DNA of 46,189 bases from Paenibacillus sp. FSL R5-0490 (GTDB lineage Bacteria; Bacillota; Bacilli; Bacillales; Cytobacillaceae), in NCBI RefSeq assembly GCF_001956215.1, contig NZ_MRTQ01000032.1, forward strand, positions 1 to 46,189. The letters run 5' to 3'. Every line of letters begins with the position of its first letter. The stretch's first letter is position 1. Below are positions 1 to 8,355 of this stretch, piece after piece. Under the pieces are notes generated by a model. The model worked only from the letters and a program-made list of their open reading frames with translations, made no database searches and was not told the origin of the DNA. Position numbers and translations under genes: made by a program.

Positions 1-6
1 GATCAT

Positions 7-81
7 TGGGCTATAGCCAAGCGGTAAGGCACCGGACTTTGACTCCGTCACTCGCAGGTTCGAATCCTGCTAGCCCAGCCA
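7..81 (+). tRNA. tRNA-Gln (TTG)
   Basis: Complete cloverleaf with the TTG anticodon in the loop CTTTGAC, a TTCGAAT T-loop and an encoded CCA end. It is the first of five closely spaced tRNA genes that look like the tail of a longer tRNA array continuing to the left of the window. Confidence 0.95.
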
Positions 82-85
82 TTTT

Positions 86-160
86 GCGGAAGTAGTTCAG
101 TGGTAGAACATCACCTTGCCAAGGTGGGGGTCGCGGGTTCGAATCCCGTCTTCCGCTCCA
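86..160 (+). tRNA. tRNA-Gly (GCC)
   Basis: Acceptor stem GCGGAAG pairs with CTTCCGC. The anticodon loop carries GCC, and CCA is encoded. It lies 4 bases after tRNA-Gln, so the two are surely co-transcribed. Confidence 0.95.
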
Positions 161-178
161 GACTTTCATTGTTTTTAC

Positions 179-252
<74 letters not shown>

Positions 253-280
253 TAATCTAAATCTTGATTCGCTGATATAC

Positions 281-369
281 GCCGGGGTGGCGGAACTGGC
301 AGACGCACAGGACTTAAAATCCTGCGGTAGGTGACTACCGTACCGGTTCGATTCCGGTCCTCGGCACCA
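281..369 (+). tRNA. tRNA-Leu (TAA)
   Basis: Class II tRNA with a long variable arm (GGTAGGTGACTACC), anticodon TAA and encoded CCA. Acceptor stem GCCGGGG pairs with CCTCGGC, allowing G-U. Confidence 0.95.
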
Positions 370-392
370 CAAGATTTATAACATTTTAATAT

Positions 393-474
393 GCCGGTGT
401 GGCGGAATTGGCAGACGCGCACGACTCAAAATCGTGTTCCTTCTGGAGTGTCGGTTCGACCCCGACCACCGGTA
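393..474 (+). tRNA. tRNA-Leu (CAA)
   Basis: Class II tRNA with anticodon CAA and a shorter variable arm than the preceding tRNA-Leu. Unlike its neighbours the 3' CCA is not encoded: the discriminator A is followed by TCTG. Last gene of the array, followed directly by a terminator. Confidence 0.93.
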
Positions 475-482
475 TCTGAAAA

Positions 483-514
483 AAAGGTTTCCCAAATGGG
501 AAACCTTTTTTTGT
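483..514 (+). terminator. Rho-independent terminator of the tRNA array
   Basis: AAAGGTTTCCC and GGGAAACCTTT form an 11-bp stem with a tiny AAAT-type loop, followed by a run of T. Confidence 0.95.
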
Positions 515-570
515 GTTTAAAAAGTATATCCCTGGGAAATTTGGCGTGCATTTATCATCACTACAGGATT

Positions 571-618
571 CCGGACGGTTCAGAGGGTGGTTCCGAATAA
601 GGGTTCTGAACTGTTCGG
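571..618. repeat. Imperfect inverted repeat in the gap between tRNA array and sugar operon
   Basis: CCGGACGGTTCAGA (571-584) faces TCTGAACTGTTCGG (605-618), 12 of 14 bases complementary, with a 20-base loop that itself holds the palindrome TTCCGAA. The rest of the 515-700 gap shows no coding signal. Function unknown. Confidence 0.45.
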
Positions 619-705
619 AAGGCTGCTCCGAAACAAGGATAAGGCGATTGACCTTTTGAAAAAGTCAAAATATTGCACCATTTAGTCAATTCAGTCACCT
701 ATATA

Positions 706-744
706 GGCAAACGCTTTCAAATATAATGTAGGAAAGCGTTTGCA
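706..744 (+). promoter_or_regulatory. Paired cre-like operators around a -10 box, upstream of the sugar ABC operon
   Basis: GGCAAACGCTTTCA (706-719) and GGAAAGCGTTTGCA (731-744) match the CcpA/LacI-family cre consensus TGWAARCGYTWNCW at 12 and 13 of 14 positions. The inner 12 bases of the two sites are exact inverted copies. Between them is TATAAT (722-727), a perfect -10 box with no clear -35 partner. Bound repressor at either site would cover the promoter. This fits carbon catabolite repression by CcpA or control by a LacI-type regulator. Confidence 0.7.
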
Positions 745-769
745 GGAAATGAGGAGGCGGTGAAGAGAA

Positions 770-1711
770 TTGGAGACAAAGGTTGAGATCGGGGAACCGG
801 CAATTAAGTCAGAGATTAAAACAGTTTCCAGGAAAAAAGCAAATTTGAAAAAGATTTTAACATACCTTGCTTTTGTAGGGCCTGCATTAATTTTTTTCCT
901 GGTGATACAGATCATTCCTTTCCTGATGGGGATTTATTATTCGTTTACGTCCTGGAATGGCGTTAGTTCTGTGGTTGAGTGGGTTGGGCTTGAAAACTAT
1001 ATAAAGATTTTTAAGAGTGATCCTAAGTTTTTTGATTCCTTTATTTTTACTACTAAATTTATGTTAGCTTCGGTTATTATTAGTAATTTACTAGGATTTG
1101 GACTTGCATTATTATTGAACGCAGCCTTGAAGTCCAGGAATTTATTGAGGACTGTGTTTTTCATTCCGAATGTTATCGGGGGATTATTGCTTGGGTTCAT
1201 CTGGCAGTTTATTTTTGTAAAAGGGTTTGCAGCTATCGGTAATCTAACGGATCTTTCAGTTTTTAAGCTTCCATGGCTTGGAGATGAGACAACAGCATTC
1301 TGGGGCATTGTAATTGTGTTTGCCTGGCAGATCAGCGGATATATGATGGTTATTTATATTGCAGCACTGCAGGGGGTTGATCAGACACTGCTTGAGGCGG
1401 CAAGAATCGATGGAGCATCAAGCTGGACACTGCTGACAAAAATAATCGTTCCGCTTATTTTACCGGCATTCACGATTTGTTTCTTTTTAACGATATCAAT
1501 GGCATTTAAGATTTTTGACCTGAATATTTCACTGACAGGCGGCGGGCCATTTAACTCGACACAATCGGTAGCGATTAACATTTATCAGGAGGCATTCCAG
1601 AATAACCGGTATGGTCTTGGTACCGCAAAATCGATTTTATTCTTCCTTGTGGTAGCTATTTTCACAACGGTTCAGGTGATGATGACGAAGAAAAGGGAGG
1701 TTGAGGCATAA
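770..1711 (+). CDS. Carbohydrate ABC transporter permease, MalF/UgpA type
   Basis: This 313-residue inner-membrane protein is the first permease of a CUT1-type sugar importer. A basic N-terminal tail of about 30 residues precedes six predicted membrane helices. The cytoplasmic EAA loop that docks on the ATPase is seen as EAARIDGASSW near residues 208-218. The start is TTG at 770; GGAGG lies at 752-756, a rather long spacing, so the exact start is the least certain point. Its stop overlaps the start of the next permease. No ATP-binding subunit is encoded nearby, so a shared MsmX-type ATPase elsewhere is likely, as is usual in Bacillus. The substrate is not evident; downstream genes suggest a glycoside or disaccharide. 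Confidence 0.9.
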   Translation: METKVEIGEPAIKSEIKTVSRKKANLKKILTYLAFVGPALIFFLVIQIIPFLMGIYYSFTSWNGVSSVVEWVGLENYIKIFKSDPKFFDSFIFTTKFMLASVIISNLLGFGLALLLNAALKSRNLLRTVFFIPNVIGGLLLGFIWQFIFVKGFAAIGNLTDLSVFKLPWLGDETTAFWGIVIVFAWQISGYMMVIYIAALQGVDQTLLEAARIDGASSWTLLTKIIVPLILPAFTICFFLTISMAFKIFDLNISLTGGGPFNSTQSVAINIYQEAFQNNRYGLGTAKSILFFLVVAIFTTVQVMMTKKREVEA

Positions 1712-2538
1712 TGAATCCCAGATATACGAAGGTTACGCTGCTGCTGGAGATCATCGGAATCGTATTAGGAATCATATTCCTCATTCCTTTTTACTTCGTG
1801 ATTATTAATTCTGTAAAGGGTTTTGCAGATATCCTGATTGATGCTGCAGCATGGCCGAAGGAATTTTTATTCTCCAATTATCTGAAGGTATGGGATATCA
1901 TTAATTTCCCTCGGGCCTTCTGGAATTCGCTTATAATAACGGTAATCAGCAATATTGGACTGGTTGTCATCAGTTCTATGGCTGCCTGGAAAATGGTCAG
2001 GACTCCGGGGAAATTCAGCAAAATCCTGTTTGTTTTATTTGTATCTGCGATGGTTATTCCATTCCAGACAGTTATGATTCCTCTGATGAAACTCGGAGGC
2101 ACGCTGAATCTGACAAACAGCATACCTGGACTCATCATTATGTACTTTGGCTTTGGTGTACCATTATCACTTTTCCTTTATCACGGTTTTATTAAAACAG
2201 TTCCAATCGAGATAGAAGAGTCGGCCCGAATTGATGGGTGCAGCCAGTTTGGCGTCTTTTGGAGAATCGTTTTTCCGCTTCTGAAGCCAATTACTGTAAC
2301 GGTTGTCATTTTGAATACATTGTGGATCTGGAATGACTATCTGCTTCCGCTTCTGGTGCTTCAGGATGCAGAGCTAAGGACGATTCCTTTGGCCACAAGC
2401 TCATTCTTCGCACAATATACAAAGCAGTGGGATATGGGACTGGCTGCCCTTGTGATGGGCATTACACCGGTCATCATTTTCTTCCTGTTCCTGCAGAAAC
2501 ATATTATAAAAGGCATTGCACAAGGCTCCATTAAGTAG
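1711..2538 (+). CDS. Carbohydrate ABC transporter permease, MalG/UgpE type
   Basis: This 275-residue second permease of the CUT1 importer has an N-terminal helix, a long external loop and about six membrane segments. The EAA-type motif reads EESARIDGCSQF, with the usual G about 20 residues before the next helix. The ATG is embedded in the previous gene's stop (TAATG), which indicates translational coupling and a 1:1 permease heterodimer. The C-terminus ends in IIKGIAQGSIK, the usual MalG-like tail (KGLxxGAVK). Confidence 0.9.
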   Translation: MNPRYTKVTLLLEIIGIVLGIIFLIPFYFVIINSVKGFADILIDAAAWPKEFLFSNYLKVWDIINFPRAFWNSLIITVISNIGLVVISSMAAWKMVRTPGKFSKILFVLFVSAMVIPFQTVMIPLMKLGGTLNLTNSIPGLIIMYFGFGVPLSLFLYHGFIKTVPIEIEESARIDGCSQFGVFWRIVFPLLKPITVTVVILNTLWIWNDYLLPLLVLQDAELRTIPLATSSFFAQYTKQWDMGLAALVMGITPVIIFFLFLQKHIIKGIAQGSIK

Positions 2539-2605
2539 CGGTAGAGACTTTTACATCCAAAGAGGCTGTGAAAGTTTATATAAAATTATTCAGGGGGGAA
2601 ACAAA

Positions 2606-3892
2606 ATGAAACGCTTTGCTCTATTACTGCTGTCATTGATTCTGATGGCCGGCATTATAGCGGGCTGTTCTTCTTCCAGCTCTTCAGGGGATGAAAAGCC
2701 AAAGGATGATTCAAAAAATGGTGATGAAGTGGTAACACTCAACATGTTCCAATTTAAAGTGGAAATTGCCGATCAGCTTCAGGAAATGATTGGCGAATTC
2801 GAAAAAGAGCATCCAAATATTAAAATTAAACTTGAGTCAGTCGGAGGCGGAGCTGATTATGGTGCCGCATTAAAAGCGAAGTTTGCTTCCGGAGAACAGC
2901 CTGACATTTTTAACAATGGCGGTTTTAAGGAACTGGAGCTTTGGAAAGAGCATCTTGCTGACCTTTCAAATGAGCCGTGGGCAGAGCATGTGCTTCCAAT
3001 TGGTAAGGTTCCAACGACCGATACAGATGGCAAGCTTTATGGAATGCCGGTAAACCTGGAAGGATACGGGTTTATTTATAACAAGGATTTATTTAAAGAA
3101 GCGGGAATTACTGAACCGCCTAATACGATTTCTGAACTGAAGGATGCTGCTAAAAAGCTCAAAGATAAAGGAATTACCCCTTTCTCTGCCGGTTACGGTG
3201 AGTGGTGGGTCATTGGGCAGCATTTGTTAAACATTCCATTTGCACAGCAGGAGGATCCTGTTGCCTTTATCGAAGGCTTATACAATGGATCTGAAAAGTT
3301 AACCGGCAATGATAAATTTAAAGAATTTAAAGAAGTTCTTGATACTGAAATTAACTTCGGAAATGACAATCCGTTAACAACTGATTACAATACGCAAGTT
3401 ACACTATTTGCTTCCGGCAAAACAGCTATGCTTCAGCAGGGGAACTGGACAGAGAACATGATTCTTGAAATTGACCCTGACATTAATATGGGATTCCTCC
3501 CGATTCCTCTGACTGATGATGAAACTGAGGCAGACCGTTTACCAGTAGGCGTACCGAACAACTGGGTTCTTAACAAAAACTCTGAGCATCTTGAAGAAGC
3601 CAAGTTATTCCTTAACTGGATGGTTTCATCTGAAACAGGCAAACGTTATATCACAGAAGAGTTTGCTTTCATACCAGCCTTTGACAATATTGAGCCAACC
3701 GGTTTAGGGCCACTTGGAAAGCACATTCTTGAGTATTCTAAGGCAGAGAAAACGATTCCTTGGACATGGTTCAGATGGCCGGATGGTGCAAACAAAGAGT
3801 TTGCTGCAACAATCCAGGAATATGCTGCCGGAAAGATTGATTATGATACGGTTGTCGAACGCTTCCAGGCATCCTGGGATAACTTGAAATAA
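2606..3892 (+). CDS. Extracellular sugar-binding lipoprotein (ABC solute-binding protein, family 1)
   Basis: A 428-residue lipoprotein that captures the sugar for the two upstream permeases. The signal peptide ends in the lipobox IAGC with Cys21, followed by a serine-rich linker and an acidic spacer. The mature part shows the family 1 binding fold: NMFQF strand, PDIF, GKLYGMPVN, the G-Y-GFIYNKDLFKEAGI segment, and aromatic residues (WFRWP) near the end. The start at 2606 is chosen because of the strong AGGGGGG site 8 bases upstream and the clear signal peptide; an upstream in-frame extension to 2516 overlaps the permease and lacks signal features. A 67-bp gap separates it from the permease, which may allow higher expression. 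Confidence 0.92.
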   Translation: MKRFALLLLSLILMAGIIAGCSSSSSSGDEKPKDDSKNGDEVVTLNMFQFKVEIADQLQEMIGEFEKEHPNIKIKLESVGGGADYGAALKAKFASGEQPDIFNNGGFKELELWKEHLADLSNEPWAEHVLPIGKVPTTDTDGKLYGMPVNLEGYGFIYNKDLFKEAGITEPPNTISELKDAAKKLKDKGITPFSAGYGEWWVIGQHLLNIPFAQQEDPVAFIEGLYNGSEKLTGNDKFKEFKEVLDTEINFGNDNPLTTDYNTQVTLFASGKTAMLQQGNWTENMILEIDPDINMGFLPIPLTDDETEADRLPVGVPNNWVLNKNSEHLEEAKLFLNWMVSSETGKRYITEEFAFIPAFDNIEPTGLGPLGKHILEYSKAEKTIPWTWFRWPDGANKEFAATIQEYAAGKIDYDTVVERFQASWDNLK

Positions 3893-3903
3893 ATTTGGTG
3901 AAA

Positions 3904-3946
3904 CGGGAAGCATGTCTGCGAAAGATATGCTTTCTGTTTTCTATTT
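3904..3946 (+). terminator. Probable terminator after the binding-protein gene
   Basis: GGAAGCAT and ATGCTTTC form a stem around a 13-base loop, followed by TGTTTTCTATTTTT. It would separate the transporter genes from the sensor kinase gene or attenuate read-through. Confidence 0.6.
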
Positions 3947-4039
3947 TTATAATCTGGAAAATCTCATATCAAAAAAGGCATCCCCAAAAAGGGAAGTTGC
4001 TTTATACTATTGTAAAAGAGATAGCAGCGGGGGATGTAA

Positions 4040-5854
4040 ATGTTCAAAAGGAGCATTAGGAATAAACTGATTGTTCTATTAATGGTTGCCACAATCGTTC
4101 CATTTGGGGCGTCCATTATCATCACTTACTACCATACAGCCGAGTCCTTGAAGGACCAGGCCATTAAAGAAAATAGCAACCTGTTATATCAAGGAAAAGT
4201 GAACCTGGAGGGGTACATAAATGAATTGGATGGGCTGACACTATCTCTCTACAATAATCCAGGTTTTATAAATTTTTTAAAAGATCCCAGGAAGGAAAAT
4301 AATTATCAGGCTGTCGAAGCTGTTAGAAATGTAATTTCGACCATATTGTATGCTGAGGAAAATATCAAACGGGTTAATATTGCCGTTGCAAAGGAAGATC
4401 GGCTCATAACAGCGTCCCGCCGCTCTACTGTTGTTTTTTCAAAGAGGCTGACAAATGCCAATCAGGAATATTACGAAAAAGCGAAAGAAAGTCCAAACAA
4501 TATGTTTCTTGAGCCCGTCCATAAGATAAAGGATCCTGATGAAAAGAAGCCTGAGAATGTAATTACGCTACACCGGGCTTTAATCAATATTCCAGCAGAT
4601 GATCTATTGGCCTATATCTCATTGGAGTTTTCACCGGATCAAATAACCAATATCAGCCGTAATCTTTATTCAGGGGAAAATGAAGAATTTTATATTATAT
4701 CTCCTGAAGGTGATATGATCTACCGCTCAACGGATGAAGCTGACGAAGGAGACAAAACGCCTGATTGGATTCATTGGGTGATAGGGACGAATAAAGAAAA
4801 TGGCACGACTGAATGGGAGGAAGATACATTCAGCGGTGTAATGATATACGATCAATTATCGCAAAATTCAGGCGGCTGGTATCTTGTCAAGCGAGTCCCA
4901 TATACCACTTTATATGAAAGTGCATTCAGTGTGGCGAAAATCAATATCATGTTTGGCGTAATCGGGCTGTGCCTGGTTATTCTCGCCACGTTATTTATTT
5001 CTGTCAGAATTACCTCTCCCATCAGAATTCTCCTCAAAAATATCGATCAGGTTGAAAAGGGAAATCTTGATGTCCGTTTTAAATCTTTCGGCAATGATGA
5101 GATTGGTTATCTCGGTGATCGATTCAGGCAAATGATCGATAAAATTAATGATCTGATTAATCGGGAGTATAAGCTTCAGCTTGAAAACAGGACAAATCAG
5201 CTTAAGGTTCTGCAGTCACAGGTTAATCCGCATTTTTTATACAATGCATTGCAGTCAATTGGAACTGCGGCCTTGAAAAATCAGGGCCCGCAAATTTATT
5301 CTTCTGTTACCCGCCTTTCAAAAATCATGAGGTACAGCATGAATATGGAGGAGGGGATGGTTCCTCTTCAAAAAGAGATTGATCATACCAAGGCCTACCT
5401 TCTGCTCCAAAAGGAACGATTTGGTGAACAGCTTCAGTTCAATTTTCAGCTTGATGAAGAAGCAATGGGGTTTCCTGTTCCGAAAATGATATTACAGCCA
5501 TTAGTGGAGAATTACTTTAAACACGGCTTTGATGTACGAGAAAAAACTGGAGAGGTTAAAATAACCTGCAGACAGGATGAGTTTTACCTGGATCTTCTTA
5601 TTGAGGATAATGGCACAGGCGTTTCGGAGAGCAGGCTGGAGGAAATCCGGATGCATTTGATGAATGACAGGATAGGGCAAAAGGGTGAGTCAATGAATAT
5701 CGGACTGAAGAATGTTTATGTCCGGTTAAAACTTTATTATGGCAGACGGGCTTACCTGCAGCTTAAGAACTTGGAGCAGGGCGGGCTGCTGGTTTCTATT
5801 AAACTTCCAAAAAGGATGGAAGGTGGAAAAGATGAAAGCAATTATTGTGGATGA
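4040..5854 (+). CDS. Sensor histidine kinase, YesM type (His_kinase PF06580)
   Basis: A 604-residue membrane kinase that probably senses the sugar or its binding protein and phosphorylates the response regulator encoded next. Membrane helices lie near residues 10-32 and 298-320; the roughly 260 residues between them form an extracellular sensor domain. A HAMP region follows (ITSPIRILLKNIDQVEKGNLDVRF). The phosphoacceptor motif NPHFLYN places the catalytic His at residue 398, followed by a HATPase domain with N box (QPLVENYFKHG) and G boxes (DNGTGV, GIGLKNV-like NIGLKNV). A GCGGGGG ribosome site precedes the ATG. Its last 23 bases overlap the regulator gene. Confidence 0.93.
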   Translation: MFKRSIRNKLIVLLMVATIVPFGASIIITYYHTAESLKDQAIKENSNLLYQGKVNLEGYINELDGLTLSLYNNPGFINFLKDPRKENNYQAVEAVRNVISTILYAEENIKRVNIAVAKEDRLITASRRSTVVFSKRLTNANQEYYEKAKESPNNMFLEPVHKIKDPDEKKPENVITLHRALINIPADDLLAYISLEFSPDQITNISRNLYSGENEEFYIISPEGDMIYRSTDEADEGDKTPDWIHWVIGTNKENGTTEWEEDTFSGVMIYDQLSQNSGGWYLVKRVPYTTLYESAFSVAKINIMFGVIGLCLVILATLFISVRITSPIRILLKNIDQVEKGNLDVRFKSFGNDEIGYLGDRFRQMIDKINDLINREYKLQLENRTNQLKVLQSQVNPHFLYNALQSIGTAALKNQGPQIYSSVTRLSKIMRYSMNMEEGMVPLQKEIDHTKAYLLLQKERFGEQLQFNFQLDEEAMGFPVPKMILQPLVENYFKHGFDVREKTGEVKITCRQDEFYLDLLIEDNGTGVSESRLEEIRMHLMNDRIGQKGESMNIGLKNVYVRLKLYYGRRAYLQLKNLEQGGLLVSIKLPKRMEGGKDESNYCG

Positions 5855-6560
5855 TGAACAGCATGTGCGGGAAGGCTTAATGCTTCTTGGAGATTGGAGC
5901 CGCTTTGGAATTGACACGATCATGGAGGCGGCAGATGGTAATGAGGCCGTAAAGCTGATTAAAGAGCATCGCCCGGAAATCATATTCACAGATATGAGCA
6001 TGCCAAAGAGAGATGGCATAAGCCTATTAAAATGGATACATTCTTCAGATCTATCCAGCAAGACGATTGTTGTCAGCGGCTATGATGATTTTGACTATAT
6101 GAGGAATGCCATCTGTTATAAAAGCTTTGATTATATCTTAAAGCCTATCGATCCGGACATTTTGAATGAAATCCTGGAGAAAGCCATTAATGAATGGAAA
6201 CAGCAAAATTCTCCAGTAGAATGCCATCAGGAGCAAAACAGGGAAATGAATGTGATCCAGCAAATAGAACAGTTTCTGCTGGAAAGCTATTACAAAGATA
6301 TTAACCTGCAGGAAATTGCAGACAAATTTTATTTAAGCAGGGAGTACATCTCCAGGAAGTTTAAACAGGAATATCAGGCTACTATTACAGACTTTGTAAC
6401 GAATGTCCGAATGAACAAGGCCAAGGAGCTTTTGCAGAACCATAAACTGAAAATCTATGAAATTGCTTTTCAGGTTGGCTATCAGGATGAAAAGTATTTT
6501 AGCAAAGTCTTTAAAAAGATAGAGGGAATTTCCCCAAATGAATATAGAAGTATGAATTAA
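5832..6560 (+). CDS. Response regulator, YesN type, with AraC-family DNA-binding domain
   Basis: A 242-residue transcription factor. The N-terminal receiver domain has the acidic pair DD7-8, the phosphoacceptor Asp54 in FTDMSMPKRDG, and Lys about residue 104 in LKPID. A linker of about 25 residues leads to two AraC-type helix-turn-helices (INLQEIADKFYLS and LKIYEIAFQVGYQDEKYFSKVFKK) with the signature ending SPNEYR. The start at 5832 follows GGTGG and begins at the first residues of the receiver fold; a longer in-frame version would lie entirely inside the kinase gene. It most likely activates the transporter operon and the catabolic genes on either side. Confidence 0.93.
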   Translation: MKAIIVDDEQHVREGLMLLGDWSRFGIDTIMEAADGNEAVKLIKEHRPEIIFTDMSMPKRDGISLLKWIHSSDLSSKTIVVSGYDDFDYMRNAICYKSFDYILKPIDPDILNEILEKAINEWKQQNSPVECHQEQNREMNVIQQIEQFLLESYYKDINLQEIADKFYLSREYISRKFKQEYQATITDFVTNVRMNKAKELLQNHKLKIYEIAFQVGYQDEKYFSKVFKKIEGISPNEYRSMN

Positions 6561-6575
6561 GAAGGAGGAAGATCC

Positions 6576-7316
6576 ATGATTAACGTGCTTGTCTGGAATG
6601 AGAATCGCCATGAGCAAAAGGATGAAAAGGTAAGGGAAGTCTATCCAGATGGCATCCATGGTGCCATTGCGGATTTTTTAAATGGAGAAGATTTTAAGGT
6701 GAAGACAGCGTCATTGGATGAGTCCGAACATGGACTCAGTGATGCTGTTTTACAGGAAACAGACGTACTAGTCTGGTGGGGGCATCTCGCGCATGGGGAA
6801 GTTGAGGATGCAATCGTCGAAAAAGTAAAACAAAGAGTTCTTGATGGAATGGGGCTGATTGTCCTTCATTCCGGCCATTTTTCTAAAATTTTCAAAGTGC
6901 TGATGGGAACTTCCTGTGATCTAAAGTGGAGAGAAGCGGATGAAAAGGAACGAATTTGGATTGTAGACCCGAGCCACCCGATCGCAGAAGGACTTGGAGA
7001 ATATATTGAACTGGAAAAAGAAGAGATGTATGGAGAACATTTCGATATCCCTGCACCGGACGAGCTTGTAATGGTGAGCTGGTTTGAAGGCGGGGAAGTT
7101 TTCCGGAGCGGCTGTACATACAAGAGGGGAAAGGGAAAAATCTTTTATTTCCGCCCGGGACATGAAACGTATCCAACCTATTATCATAAGGACGTTCAGC
7201 AGGTTATTAAAAATGCTGTTAAGTGGGCGAAGCAGGCTGATCTTCCGGTACCGGTCTATGGAAATGCGAAACCGCTTGAGAGAATCAGTGTGAAACATGA
7301 AGGAGTGGAGAATTAA
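6576..7316 (+). CDS. ThuA-like protein (trehalose utilization family, class I amidotransferase-like fold)
   Basis: A 246-residue soluble protein of the ThuA/PF06283 family, which recurs with Gfo/Idh dehydrogenases in sugar loci. Family features are [11 protein letters not shown] near residue 67, [10 protein letters not shown] near 107 and [10 protein letters not shown] near 200. ThuA proteins resemble glutamine amidotransferases in fold but lack a proven glutaminase triad. In rhizobia ThuAB acts on trehalose/maltose after oxidation to keto-sugars; the exact chemistry here is unknown. A strong GAAGGAGG site lies 9 bases before the ATG, and the stop is only one base before the next start. Confidence 0.85.
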   Translation: MINVLVWNENRHEQKDEKVREVYPDGIHGAIADFLNGEDFKVKTASLDESEHGLSDAVLQETDVLVWWGHLAHGEVEDAIVEKVKQRVLDGMGLIVLHSGHFSKIFKVLMGTSCDLKWREADEKERIWIVDPSHPIAEGLGEYIELEKEEMYGEHFDIPAPDELVMVSWFEGGEVFRSGCTYKRGKGKIFYFRPGHETYPTYYHKDVQQVIKNAVKWAKQADLPVPVYGNAKPLERISVKHEGVEN

Positions 7317-7317
7317 G

Positions 7318-8346
7318 ATGAAAAAACTTAAGATCGGGATCATTGGATGCGGAAGTATAGCCAAACATCGGCATATGCCTGAATATCATGCAAGCAGCGG
7401 TGCTGTCATTGCAGCGGTATGTGATATTAATGAAGAGCGTGCAAAAGGATTTGCTGATCTTTACGAGGCGAAGGCGTACACCGATTATAGGGAATTGTTA
7501 GCTGACAAGGATATAGATGCAGTGAGTGTCTGCACTCCGAATTATCTGCATGCCCCAATTTCAGTTGCGGCATTGAACGCGGGCAAGCATGTTTTATGTG
7601 AAAAGCCAATGGCCACTTCTAAGGAAGAAGCGCTTGAAATGATTGAAACAGCACGTAAAAATGGGAAGAAATTAATGATTGCTCATAATCAGCGCTTTGT
7701 TCCGTCTCATAAAAAAGCAAAGGAATTGATTGTAAGTGGCGATGCAGGAAAAATCTACAGTTTCCGGACAGCTTTTGGTCATGGCGGGCCGGAGGGATGG
7801 AGTGCAGATGGCAAAGAAAGCTGGTTCTTCAAAAAGGATCAGGCTTTTATTGGTGCGATGGGTGACCTTGGTGTCCATAAGACCGACCTCTTGCGTTACC
7901 TGCTGGGTGAAGAGTTTGCTGAGGTCGGAGCATTTGTCGAAACGAGTGCCAAAGCCGGTGCTGATGTCGATGATACAGCCGTATGCGTTTTAAAAACGGA
8001 AAGCGGTGTGATCGGTACATTGGCTGCAAGCTGGTCTTACGTATCTAAAGAAGACAATTCTACAATTATTTATGGTGAGAAAGCGATTTTGAGACTGGAG
8101 GATGATCCGGTGAACTCTCTCATTGTTCACTATGCAAACGGTGAAACAGTGAAGTACGAGCTCGGCGGAATCCAGACAAATGAAGAAGGCGGGCAAAAGA
8201 GTTCAGGTGTCATTGACCACTTCATTGAAAGTATTTTAAATGAACAGGAACCTGTGATCTCCGGTTCCGAGGGAATGAAGTCGCTCCAAGTGATTCTTGC
8301 TGCCCTGGAGTCCAGCGAAACAAAGCAGATTGTCAAAATTAATTGA
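7318..8346 (+). CDS. Gfo/Idh/MocA-family NAD(P)-dependent oxidoreductase (first of two)
   Basis: A 342-residue cytoplasmic dehydrogenase. The Rossmann fold begins GIIGCGSIAKHRH, followed by CTPNYLH and the conserved Lys-containing CEKPMA motif near residue 98. The alpha/beta C-terminal domain carries the usual GDLGVHKTDLLRYL histidine motif. Members oxidize or reduce hydroxyls of sugars and cyclitols. The ATG at 7318 follows AGGAGTGGAG. It sits between thuA and a paralogue of equal length, which suggests successive or paired redox steps on the imported sugar. Confidence 0.9.
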   Translation: MKKLKIGIIGCGSIAKHRHMPEYHASSGAVIAAVCDINEERAKGFADLYEAKAYTDYRELLADKDIDAVSVCTPNYLHAPISVAALNAGKHVLCEKPMATSKEEALEMIETARKNGKKLMIAHNQRFVPSHKKAKELIVSGDAGKIYSFRTAFGHGGPEGWSADGKESWFFKKDQAFIGAMGDLGVHKTDLLRYLLGEEFAEVGAFVETSAKAGADVDDTAVCVLKTESGVIGTLAASWSYVSKEDNSTIIYGEKAILRLEDDPVNSLIVHYANGETVKYELGGIQTNEEGGQKSSGVIDHFIESILNEQEPVISGSEGMKSLQVILAALESSETKQIVKIN

Positions 8347-8355
8347 GGTGCATCC

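Noticed and set aside
5739..5831. Longer start for the response regulator
   Set aside because: The extra residues lie wholly within the kinase gene and do not resemble a receiver domain; 5832 has its own ribosome site.
7084..7364. Several 60-150 codon frames over thuA and the Gfo/Idh genes on both strands
   Set aside because: All overlap strongly supported genes, lack start signals and have shadow-like composition.
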